Origin: Sulfurovum sp. UBA7648
GTDB taxonomy: Bacteria; Campylobacterota; Campylobacteria; Campylobacterales; Sulfurovaceae
Direction of reading: 5' to 3'
Length of the DNA: 14,512 nt
Assembly (NCBI GenBank): GCA_002483605.1
Contig: DLIG01000018.1
Span: forward strand, 1 to 14,512
Shown here: piece by piece, positions 1 through 6,508 of the stretch
How positions within the stretch are numbered: position 1 is the first letter of the stretch
Layout of the letters: every line of letters begins with the position of its first letter
The notes under the pieces: generated by a model
What the model was told of the DNA's origin: nothing
Databases searched by the model: none
The model's input: the letters and a program-made list of their open reading frames with translations, nothing else
Program-made: the position numbers and the translations under genes

Positions 1-18
1 TGCCGGCTATTGCTATTT

Positions 19-1062
19 TCATACTCTCTCTTCCCATTTAAAAGCAGATTCGCATATTAAAACCAGATCGTTATACCGTGGGGTCCAGTTCATTTTTGAG
101 ATTATTTTATTATTGTCTGCCACAAGTATCGCTGGATCTCCTGCTCTGCGCGGTGCTTCAACTACCTCGAAATCAACCTTTGTTGCCTGTTTCATAGTGC
201 TTATAACTTCGCGTACGCTAAAGCCCTTGCCGTATCCGAGATTGAACACATCGCTTGGATGATCTCCAAGGTAATCAATCGCTTGGATGTGAGCGGAGGC
301 TAGATCATCCACATGTATATAATCTCTCACCCCGGTACCGTCATCAGTTGGGAAATCAGTACCGAATATCGACATCTTGGCTCTTTTATGTATGGCACAC
401 TCAGAGGCTATCTTGATCAGATGCGTAGCATCCGGAAAAGATTGTCCTATCCTTGGAGAAAGATTGGCCGATAGTAGATGGTCTATAGAAGATGGGCTAT
501 AGTGTATATCTGCCCCTGCTACATTGAAATATCTAAAAATGACATATTTAAAATACGGATATGCTTTTGCAGTATCTTGAAGTACCCGTTCGCTCATAAG
601 CTTGCTCATACCGTATGGATTGATGGGGTTTGTGGGGTAATTCTCATCTATGCCGTTTTTTGAAATGGCAGCCGGCTCACCGTACACCGCAGCTGTGGAA
701 CTAAATATAAATCTTTGTACTCCGTTACTTATAGCGCATTTGATGAGATTGGTTGTGTTAACAGTATTGTTCATGTAGTATTTGAGCGGGTTTTCAACAG
801 ATTCTGGGACTACAATGGAGGCTGCAAAGTGGATTATGGTATCTATCTTGTTTTTTTTGAAAACTTTATCCACTTTTTTGAATTTTTTGAGATCAAGCTT
901 GATAAATTTGAATTTTCTAATAGACTCTAAGGTGCGGAGTGTCTTTTTGCTCCCTGTGCTTAGGTTGTCTAGGATGATAACATTGTACTTAGTAGTCTCA
1001 AGAAGTTGTTTTGCTACATGACTTCCGATGTAGCCTGCTCCACCCGTGATAAGAATATTCAT
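19..1062 (-). CDS. galE: UDP-glucose 4-epimerase
   Basis: Interconverts UDP-glucose and UDP-galactose (NAD-dependent, cytoplasmic), supplying galactose-type donors for surface polysaccharide. The 347-aa protein is a full-length extended SDR: the Rossmann glycine motif GGAGYIGSH is at residues 7-15, the catalytic Ser/Thr stretch SSTAAVYG at 121-128, YGMSK (Y150/K154) is the active-site pair, RYFNVAGA is at 177-184 and GTGVRDYIHVDDL at 242-253. The ATG at 1062 follows a G-rich stretch (GGGGGCAGG) acting as ribosome binding site, and a good promoter lies just upstream (1089-1094), so galE probably has its own transcript although it follows cysQ. Odd point: the loop after NVAGADI (about residues 187-198) is encoded by a degenerate heptamer run and looks roughly 9 residues longer than I would expect for this subfamily. 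Other NDP-sugar epimerases are possible, but the motifs fit GalE well. Confidence 0.93.
   Translation of the reverse strand: MNILITGGAGYIGSHVAKQLLETTKYNVIILDNLSTGSKKTLRTLESIRKFKFIKLDLKKFKKVDKVFKKNKIDTIIHFAASIVVPESVENPLKYYMNNTVNTTNLIKCAISNGVQRFIFSSTAAVYGEPAAISKNGIDENYPTNPINPYGMSKLMSERVLQDTAKAYPYFKYVIFRYFNVAGADIHYSPSSIDHLLSANLSPRIGQSFPDATHLIKIASECAIHKRAKMSIFGTDFPTDDGTGVRDYIHVDDLASAHIQAIDYLGDHPSDVFNLGYGKGFSVREVISTMKQATKVDFEVVEAPRRAGDPAILVADNNKIISKMNWTPRYNDLVLICESAFKWEERV
470..504 (-). repeat. Degenerate heptamer run inside galE (5 units)
   Basis: On the plus strand the sequence divides into GATAGTA, GATGGTC, TATAGAA, GATGGGC, TATAGTG with no indels. It encodes GalE residues 187-198, in a variable loop between the conserved NVAGAD and RIGQSFP segments. 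The unit is more diverged than the other heptamer runs here (it alternates GATGG and TATAG cores), so membership in the same family is likely but not certain. Confidence 0.55.
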
Positions 1063-1085
1063 CCTGCCCCCGTCTCTTTAGTCTC

Positions 1086-1156
1086 AATATTATATCAAAA
1101 CAATATTACAGCAATATTATATTTCTATAACATTATTATTAAATTTTACTAATATT
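1086..1156 (-). promoter_or_regulatory. galE promoter with inverted-repeat operator, copy A of a duplicated module
   Basis: On the minus strand a -10 box TATAAT lies at 1094-1089, preceded by GTTTTGA (the T-rich extended -10 style of Campylobacterota sigma-70 promoters). The predicted start site is near 1082, giving a ~20-nt leader to the galE ATG. Just upstream lies a perfect inverted repeat AATATT-ACAGC-AATATT at 1102-1118, covering roughly -20 to -36, where a regulator would block or assist RNA polymerase. The whole ~71-bp block recurs at 7496-7569 upstream of cysD. The bound regulator is unknown. Confidence 0.7.
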
Positions 1157-1164
1157 TTTTAATT

Positions 1165-1974
1165 TTATTTGACGATAAACCAAGGGTTCAAAAGACTTTC
1201 TTTGTTATATGATAACGGCGTACTCTCATCGGTATGATATGTCATCTTGCCTGCTTCGCGCACGATCACACATGAAGCAGCTGTATCCCATTCCATTGTC
1301 GGAGCCAATCTGGGATATATGTCTGCGCTTCCTTCGGCTACCATGCAAAGTTTAAGCGAGCTTCCTTTGGAAATACATTCAAGTGATGAGCGATGGGTCA
1401 TGAGTGATGAGTTTTGGAGTTTATCGATAAACAACTGGGTTTCTTTAGAGAGATGCGATTTGCTTGCAACGACGACCAGCCGGTCATCAGATCTTGGGAT
1501 CGGAAGTTTTTTGGCTGCGCTCCATTCGCCGCCTTCTAATAACATCTTATAAGCTCCTTCTCCTTTTTTGGCGTAGTACATCTCGCCAATGGCGGGAGCA
1601 TAGACAACCCCCAAGATCGGTTCGCCACCGCTGATCAAAGCAATATTAACAGTAAATTCGTCATTTTTTTGGATAAATTCTTTTGTCCCGTCAAGCGGAT
1701 CTACCATCCAAAAATAGTCCCAATCTTTGCGTAATTCATAAGGAATCTCGCTCCCTTCCTCGGAGAGGATCGGGAGTGGTGATGAGTGATGTGTGATATG
1801 TAATGCGTTAAGGGCTTCAACAATAATAACATGGGCTTTTTTATCTGCCTGAGTAAGCGGGCTTTTATCGTCTTTGTACTCGATATCAAAATCCTTGCGA
1901 TAAATCTCCATGATAGCATCGCCTGCGCGTTGTGCGATAGCAATAATCTCATTGATCTCAATCTGCTCAAGCAT
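1165..1974 (-). CDS. cysQ: 3'(2'),5'-bisphosphate nucleotidase CysQ
   Basis: Removes the 3'-phosphate of PAP (adenosine 3',5'-bisphosphate), the by-product of PAPS use by sulfotransferases or PAPS reductase, so it completes the CysC-dependent branch. It is a 269-aa inositol-monophosphatase-fold protein with the metal-binding signature: EE at 72-73, DPLDGTKEF at 92-100, WDTAAS at 229-234, plus GSSLKLCMVAEG at 204-215. Its start (ATG at 1974) overlaps the end of cysC by 8 bp, so the two are translationally coupled. Compared with E. coli CysQ (recalled, not aligned by software) it has two extra loop segments: about 5 residues near HITHHSSP (59-66) and about 9 near NSSLMTHRSS (188-197). Both coincide with 28-bp heptamer runs in the DNA. 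All metal-binding motifs are intact, so the enzyme is probably active despite these insertions. Confidence 0.93.
   Translation of the reverse strand: MLEQIEINEIIAIAQRAGDAIMEIYRKDFDIEYKDDKSPLTQADKKAHVIIVEALNALHITHHSSPLPILSEEGSEIPYELRKDWDYFWMVDPLDGTKEFIQKNDEFTVNIALISGGEPILGVVYAPAIGEMYYAKKGEGAYKMLLEGGEWSAAKKLPIPRSDDRLVVVASKSHLSKETQLFIDKLQNSSLMTHRSSLECISKGSSLKLCMVAEGSADIYPRLAPTMEWDTAASCVIVREAGKMTYHTDESTPLSYNKESLLNPWFIVK
1384..1411 (-). repeat. Heptamer run inside cysQ, distal site (4 units)
   Basis: The plus strand reads TGATGAG, CGATGGG, TCATGAG, TGATGAG in uninterrupted phase. It encodes CysQ residues about 189-197 (SSLMTHRSS), in a loop just before the conserved GSSLK motif. The coding strand carries the TCA-type orientation, as in cysC. 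Confidence 0.7.
1780..1807 (-). repeat. Heptamer run inside cysQ, proximal site (4 units)
   Basis: The plus strand reads TGATGAG, TGATGTG, TGATATG, TAATGCG. It encodes CysQ residues about 57-65 (ALHITHHSS), immediately before the conserved LSEE metal-binding motif, where E. coli CysQ has a shorter loop. The last unit is degenerate. Confidence 0.7.
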
Positions 1975-2686
1975 AAATATATCCTTCTTTGGTTAAATAG
2001 TCTAAAATGATCTCTATGGACTCTTCGATAGACGTTTGAGCTGTTTTGATATGAATTTCCGGGGTAACCGGAGCTTCATATGGAGATGATATACCTGTAA
2101 ATGAAGATATCTCTCCTTTTCGGGCTTTGCTGTAAAGGCCTTTTGGGTCACGCTGTTCGCAGATCTCTAATGGTGTGTCTATAAATACCTCTATAAACTC
2201 TCCGGTATCGACTAGATCACGGACGATCCTGCGATCATAACAAAAAGGGGAGATAAATGCGCTCAATACTATGATACCCGCATCAACAAAAAGTCTGCTT
2301 ACCTCTCCTATCCTGCGGATATTTTCAATTCTATCCGTATCGCCAAAACCAAGATCCCTGTTAAGGCCATGGCGAATATTATCACCGTCGAGTAAATAAG
2401 TGTGGTTCTTTTTTTGAATAAGTGCTCTTTCTAGAACATTTGCTATCGTTGATTTGCCAGAACCGCTCAGCCCTGTAAACCAAATGATGCATGGCTTTTG
2501 TCGTTTTAAAGAAGATCGTTCGATCTTGCTGACTTGATGATCATGCCATACGATATTGTCAGGTGATGGGTGAACGGTGATGGGTGATGGGTGATCGGTG
2601 GTTTGCGATGGGTCATCTGTGATGGGTGATGTGTCATCAGTGATAGGTGACGGGTGACGGGTGACGGGTATTTTATTTTTTTTCAT
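1967..2686 (-). CDS. cysC: Adenylylsulfate kinase with repeat-encoded N-terminal extension
   Basis: Phosphorylates APS at the 3'-OH to give PAPS. The 239-aa protein has a complete kinase core: P-loop GLSGSGKS at 72-79, DGDNIRHGLN at 100-109, then SAFISPF and DPKGLYSKARKGE with the APS-binding lid region. The family-typical N-terminus begins at DNIVWHDHQV (43-52), equivalent to ENVVWHSHPV in E. coli CysC. The 42 residues before it are extra, and residues 8-42 are a heptad peptide repeat (P-S-P-I-T-D-D type) encoded by 15 DNA heptamers. Between the ATG at 2686 and this core no ATG, GTG or TTG codon is in frame, so the extension must be translated if the enzyme is made. An AAAGG ribosome binding site lies 7 nt upstream of that ATG. 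The start overlaps the stop of the four-helix-bundle gene (ATGA) and the end overlaps cysQ by 8 bp. Confidence 0.92.
   Translation of the reverse strand: MKKNKIPVTRHPSPITDDTSPITDDPSQTTDHPSPITVHPSPDNIVWHDHQVSKIERSSLKRQKPCIIWFTGLSGSGKSTIANVLERALIQKKNHTYLLDGDNIRHGLNRDLGFGDTDRIENIRRIGEVSRLFVDAGIIVLSAFISPFCYDRRIVRDLVDTGEFIEVFIDTPLEICEQRDPKGLYSKARKGEISSFTGISSPYEAPVTPEIHIKTAQTSIEESIEIILDYLTKEGYIYA
2564..2668 (-). repeat. Heptamer array encoding the CysC N-terminus (15 units)
   Basis: Fifteen consecutive 7-bp units in perfect phase. The plus-strand consensus is TGATGGG (variants TGACGGG, TGAACGG, TGATCGG, TCATCAG and others); the coding strand reads CCCATCA. 105 bp equals 35 codons. The coding-strand unit has no stop codon in any frame, and because 7 is not a multiple of 3, three units give the same 7-residue peptide in every frame. 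The array ends at the first codon of the conserved CysC sequence. Confidence 0.9.
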
Positions 2687-3033
2687 TGTTTTGCCTTTAT
2701 ATATTTAATTAGTCCTATTAATAATTTTCGTACTGTTTCCAGTTCAGCAAATATAATTTCATTCGAGTGATATCTTAGATTTTTTGAAATAATTAACTGA
2801 GTTTCAAGCTCTGATAAAGACCCCAATGCAATATATAGAAAATTTGCAAATTCCTTATTTCCCTGTCTGGCCGATCCTTCTGCTATATTGCTTGGAATAG
2901 AAACTGCTGCTCTACGCATTTGATTTATTATACCGTATATCTCTTCTTTGGGAAAAGAACTTGTTAGTGCATAAATATTTTCTACAAGAACTATTGATTT
3001 TTGCCATACATCCAAATCTTTATGCGTTTTCAT
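2683..3033 (-). CDS. Four-helix-bundle protein (23S rRNA intervening-sequence / S23 family)
   Basis: A 116-aa all-helical protein with the family signature: LDVWQKS at 7-13, FPKEEIYGIINQMRRAAVSIPSNIAEG across 27-53, then FLYIALGSLSELETQL at 65-80. Family members were first seen in open frames within 23S rRNA intervening sequences and commonly turn up as single genes inside polysaccharide and accessory clusters. Their biochemical role is not established. The fold is shared with the Avd accessory protein of diversity-generating retroelements, but no reverse transcriptase is visible here. The gene interrupts the SLC13-cysC junction of the sulfate operon and is bracketed by two heptamer arrays, one 4 bp upstream of its start and one 14 bp beyond its stop. 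It has a perfect AGGAGG ribosome binding site made from the array edge, and its stop overlaps the cysC start (ATGA). It is probably a passenger rather than a sulfate gene. Confidence 0.85.
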   Translation of the reverse strand: MKTHKDLDVWQKSIVLVENIYALTSSFPKEEIYGIINQMRRAAVSIPSNIAEGSARQGNKEFANFLYIALGSLSELETQLIISKNLRYHSNEIIFAELETVRKLLIGLIKYIKAKQ

Positions 3034-3037
3034 CTAT

Positions 3038-3289
3038 TTCCTCCTCTCTCATCTCTCTTCACTCTTCACTCTTCACTCATCACTCCTCTCTCTTCTCTCA
3101 TCACTCCTCTCTCTTCTCTCATCACTCCTCTCTCTTCTCTCATCACTCTTATCTCTTCTCTCATCTCTCATTTCCCATTTCTCCTCTCTCTTCACTCTTC
3201 ACTCTTCACTCTTCTCTCGTCTCTCGTCTCTCTTCACTCTTCACTCTTCTCTCATTTCTCTTCACTCTTCACTAATCACTCTTCACTAA
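3038..3289. repeat. Large heptamer tandem array (36 units, 252 bp)
   Basis: Read on the plus strand from 3038, every 7 bases begin a unit of the form TCACTCN or TCTCTCN, 36 in a row with no insertion or deletion. A 21-bp higher-order unit (TCACTCC, TCTCTCT, TCTCTCA) occurs three times at 3080-3142. The array fills the whole space from 5 bp upstream of the four-helix-bundle start to the base before the SLC13 stop codon. On the transcribed strand the AGAGTGA units put TGA stops in all frames. It is strongly purine-biased on one strand. No promoter or terminator was found inside. Confidence 0.92.
3040..3045 (-). promoter_or_regulatory. Perfect Shine-Dalgarno AGGAGG formed by the heptamer array edge
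   Basis: The minus strand reads AGGAGG, then AAATAG, then ATG (3033). This is the full anti-SD complement at about 6-nt spacing, stronger than the ribosome binding sites of the neighbouring cys genes. It lies within the first two units of the heptamer array, which contains further GGAG and GAGAGG motifs upstream. Confidence 0.8.
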
Positions 3290-5017
3290 TCAAAACGGAA
3301 ATACGAGCGGTATCATGGTAAGAGCTACAGCAGCATAAACAATAGAAACAAACAAACCCATCTTCAAAAAATCGGAGAGCGAATACCCTCCTATACTATA
3401 AACCATCAAATTGGTCTGATATCCAAACGGGCTCAGAAAGCTCGCACTTGCACCATAGGCGACAGCCATTATAAACGGCCACGGGCTGACACCCAGCCCC
3501 TGAGCTGTAGCATAAGCTATAGGAAAAGCTAGTGCTGCGGCTGCATTATTGGTCATAAACTCGGTCATGATCAATGTCAATAAAAAAATCCCGACAAACG
3601 CCCCGTAGATCCCAAACGGCGAAAACAGAGCGTTAAGCGTCCCGGCGACATCGGCTGCAACGCCGCTTTGTTGCAATGTAGAGGCTATGCTCAATGCCGA
3701 ACCTATAATGATAACGAGATCAAACGGGAAAAGGCGTCTCATCTCATTCATCCCGACAAAACCTAGAGCAAGATATAGGGCTATCACAAGCAGCAATCCC
3801 TTTAAAAGAGTCATGATCCCAAAAGCTGACGCGATGATCATCGCAGTAAACGCTCCCATCGCTATCCAGCCCTCACGCAAAGAGAGATGATTTTTGGCAT
3901 CAAGGTCTGATATGATATAAAAGTTTTTCCTCAAATTTGAACGTCGATAGAAATCTCGACCGACTGCGAGCACTAGGCTATCACCTGCTTTTAAGGTCTG
4001 CCTGGCGATCTTGCCGGAAAGTTTTTCATTTCCTCTTTTTAATGCTACTACGGCTGCATCAAATTTTGCCCTAAAATCTGCTTCTTTGATCGTTTGTCCT
4101 ACCAATGTCGAATCATGCGAAACGATAGCTTCTATCAAATTGCTTCGTGCCAAATCGACCTTGTCTTTATAAAGCTCAAGGCCGCTAAAACGACGCAATG
4201 TTTCTACGTGAATAATATCACCGGTAAACACCAGCACATCACCCGCTTCTAGTACCATATCCGGCGCAACCGGGGAGATCAGCCTCTCGCCTCGAATGAT
4301 CTCTGCTAAAAAGAGATGTTCTAAATTTCGCAAGCCATTTTCCAATACCGATCTTTTGCACAGCTGCGAACTTTCTGCTATTCTTGCTTCCAAAAAATAA
4401 TCAGCTGCCGCATCACTCTCAACAGGTATCGCAGGAAGAAGCTTTGGCCCGATAAGTGCCACTACTGCACCGACTGATATCGCAATGACGATCCCCACAG
4501 CAAAAAAATCAAACATTTTAAGGCTTTCAAGTCCTGCATCCTGGACAAAACCATTGACGATCAAATTGGTTGACGTTCCTACAAGCGTTATGGTGCCGCC
4601 GACAATAGCAAAATAAGAAAGAGGTATCAATAATTTTGAGGGAAGGATGTTCTTTTGATTTTTTATTGAACCCATGAGCATTGCCACGACAGCTGTATTG
4701 TTCAAAAACGCAGAAAAGATGGTTGTGAGTATCGAGAGTTTCAAGATAGCAAAACGCTCATTAAAGCTTTTGGTTACCAAAGGTGCGATTTGTGCAATCA
4801 GGTGCACCTTTTCTAGCCCAATAGATACAAGAAGCAGCAAAACTAAAGAGATCAATGATTCATTACTGAAATTTCTCAAAAATTGGTCTACCGGCAAAAA
4901 TCCGCCGATATAATAAAATACTGCCAACCCGGCAAACAACACAACAGGCTTAAAGCGATTACTTGCCAAAAGAAATATGAAAAGAGCAAATGCTCCAAGA
5001 ATGATCTCTTTTTCCAT
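3290..5017 (-). CDS. SLC13/DASS-family permease with two TrkA-C domains, probable sulfate transporter
   Basis: A 575-aa inner-membrane transporter of the SLC13/ArsB-NhaD (ion transporter) superfamily. An N-terminal membrane half (about 1-195) contains FLNNTAVV at 104-111 and GTSTNLIVNG at 147-156. Two cytoplasmic TrkA-C (RCK-C) domains follow at about 215-280 and 290-355. The C-terminal membrane half repeats the motifs as TNNAAAALAFP and GYQTNLMVYS. This layout matches transporters annotated for sulfate uptake (SAC1/SLT-like and bacterial SLC13 proteins with RCK inserts). The substrate is inferred from its position 18 bp after cysN and upstream of cysC. Its own ribosome binding site is weak, so translation probably depends on cysN. 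The TGA stop directly abuts the large heptamer array. Transport of another divalent anion cannot be excluded. Confidence 0.88.
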   Translation of the reverse strand: MEKEIILGAFALFIFLLASNRFKPVVLFAGLAVFYYIGGFLPVDQFLRNFSNESLISLVLLLLVSIGLEKVHLIAQIAPLVTKSFNERFAILKLSILTTIFSAFLNNTAVVAMLMGSIKNQKNILPSKLLIPLSYFAIVGGTITLVGTSTNLIVNGFVQDAGLESLKMFDFFAVGIVIAISVGAVVALIGPKLLPAIPVESDAAADYFLEARIAESSQLCKRSVLENGLRNLEHLFLAEIIRGERLISPVAPDMVLEAGDVLVFTGDIIHVETLRRFSGLELYKDKVDLARSNLIEAIVSHDSTLVGQTIKEADFRAKFDAAVVALKRGNEKLSGKIARQTLKAGDSLVLAVGRDFYRRSNLRKNFYIISDLDAKNHLSLREGWIAMGAFTAMIIASAFGIMTLLKGLLLVIALYLALGFVGMNEMRRLFPFDLVIIIGSALSIASTLQQSGVAADVAGTLNALFSPFGIYGAFVGIFLLTLIMTEFMTNNAAAALAFPIAYATAQGLGVSPWPFIMAVAYGASASFLSPFGYQTNLMVYSIGGYSLSDFLKMGLFVSIVYAAVALTMIPLVFPF

Positions 5018-5035
5018 CTATCTATGCCATAAGCA

Positions 5036-6508
5036 TCAACTGATATTGATACATTTCCACTCCGGATAATGTTTTCTAATGTAAGCATTTAATTCGATCT
5101 CAGCTTGGGTATATTCTCGCTGATTGCTCATCAAACTATCCTGCTCACGACGGCTGACATCAATGATCATACCTGCACCAAGCGTATTGTTGGTCATGCG
5201 ATCGATCACAATAAAACTTCCTGTATAACGGTTGATAGTGTAAGGATCAGCTGCTATTGGACGATTCAGCACCAGTTTGCATGATGCAATATCATTAAGA
5301 TGCAGTTCGTTTACTTGCAGACGCTCGTAAGTATTAACATCAACTTTATAATTGATATGATCAAAGCTTCCTTTTAGAACTGTCGTTGCTGATTTGATAT
5401 AATAACTCTCAGTAAGTTTCATAGGCACATCAGACATCCATACCATCATCACTTTTAGACTATTTGATACACGTGGCAGATGATCACTGCGCACGATCAT
5501 ATCGCCTCGGCTGATATCCACTTCGTCTTCTGTCGTAAGCGTAATTGCCATTGGCGCAAAAGCTTCTTTGGCCGTAAGCAATTCTTCTTTCCCGCAAACA
5601 ACGCGATCAGAGATCCCGGGCAAAATGATCGATTTTATACGAGTTGTTTTACCAGAAGGCAGTATCGTGATCTCATCGCCTGTTTTGATACTCCCAGCAG
5701 CAATGGTGCCGCTAAAACCGCGAAAATCAAGATGCGGACGATTGACATACTGAACCGGAAATCGAAATTTTCCCTCATCTGTATTGTTCGGCTGTTCAAT
5801 ATCTACCGTATCAAGCAATTCCATAAGCGCAATTCCCTTGTACCAAGGGGTATTTGAGCTTAGATAAACAACGTTATCTCCATTTAGCGCAGAGATCGGA
5901 AGGTACTCAAATGAAATTCGTTCATGATTTGGAAGGCTTGGGATCAACTGCTCATAATCCCTCTTGATATCTTCGAAACGTTCTTGGGAAAAATCAACCA
6001 GATCCATTTTATTGATAGCTACGACCATATGACGGATGCCGAGCAAGGATACAATATATGAATGGCGTCGTGTTTGAGTCAATACCCCTTGGCGTGCATC
6101 GATCAAAACAATAGCCAGATCGGCCGTACTTGCACCTGTGGCCATATTGCGGGTATACTGTTCATGGCCCGGTGTGTCTGCGATGATAAATTTACGTTTA
6201 TCGGTAGAAAAGAAACGATATGCAACATCTATAGTAATGCCCTGCTCTCTCTCGCTTTGCAAGCCGTCAACAAGAAGGGCGAGATCAAGCTCTCCGCCTT
6301 GCGTTCCAACCTTCTTGCTATCTTTTTCGATAGCCAAAAGCTGGTCTTCAAAGATCATTTTTGAATCATACAACAGCCGTCCTATCAGAGTACTTTTACC
6401 ATCATCTACGCTGCCGCACGTAATGAGGCGCAGCAATCCTTTATTTTCATGCTGCTTAAGATAAGTTTCGATATCCGTAGCTATCAAATTTTTTTGATGA
6501 TGCATCAA
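5036..6508 (-). CDS. cysN: Sulfate adenylyltransferase subunit 1 (regulatory GTPase)
   Basis: Couples GTP hydrolysis to APS synthesis by CysD. It is a 490-aa EF-Tu-like GTPase (E. coli CysN is about 475 aa). All G motifs are present: G1 GSVDDGKST at 32-40, G2 around GITID at 90-94, G3 DTPGHEQY at 111-118, G4 NKMD at 166-169, G5 SALNG at 206-210. Beta-barrel domains follow (RPHLDFRGFSGTI and the C-terminal half), with no fused APS kinase domain, in agreement with a separate cysC downstream. Its ATG overlaps the cysD stop in an ATGA junction (6505-6508), as expected for the two subunits of one heterodimer. A second ATG follows at once (MM), so the start may be one codon later. Confidence 0.96.
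   Translation of the reverse strand: MMHHQKNLIATDIETYLKQHENKGLLRLITCGSVDDGKSTLIGRLLYDSKMIFEDQLLAIEKDSKKVGTQGGELDLALLVDGLQSEREQGITIDVAYRFFSTDKRKFIIADTPGHEQYTRNMATGASTADLAIVLIDARQGVLTQTRRHSYIVSLLGIRHMVVAINKMDLVDFSQERFEDIKRDYEQLIPSLPNHERISFEYLPISALNGDNVVYLSSNTPWYKGIALMELLDTVDIEQPNNTDEGKFRFPVQYVNRPHLDFRGFSGTIAAGSIKTGDEITILPSGKTTRIKSIILPGISDRVVCGKEELLTAKEAFAPMAITLTTEDEVDISRGDMIVRSDHLPRVSNSLKVMMVWMSDVPMKLTESYYIKSATTVLKGSFDHINYKVDVNTYERLQVNELHLNDIASCKLVLNRPIAADPYTINRYTGSFIVIDRMTNNTLGAGMIIDVSRREQDSLMSNQREYTQAEIELNAYIRKHYPEWKCINIS

Noticed and set aside
1967..2686. CysC as a pseudogene because of the low-complexity N-terminus
   Set aside because: The frame is intact from the ATG through the P-loop to the end, all kinase motifs are kept, and the coupling with cysQ is preserved.
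2683..3033. Diversity-generating retroelement accessory gene (Avd)
   Set aside because: The fold family is related, but there is no reverse transcriptase, template repeat or variable repeat with adenine-specific differences in the window.
3038..3289. CRISPR array
   Set aside because: The units are contiguous 7-mers without spacers, and no cas gene is present.
2961..3321. Plus-strand open frames rich in Ser-Leu-His (SSLFSHHSSLF)
   Set aside because: The heptamer unit has no stop on this strand in any frame, so long open frames arise automatically; they lie antisense to the operon and lack start signals.
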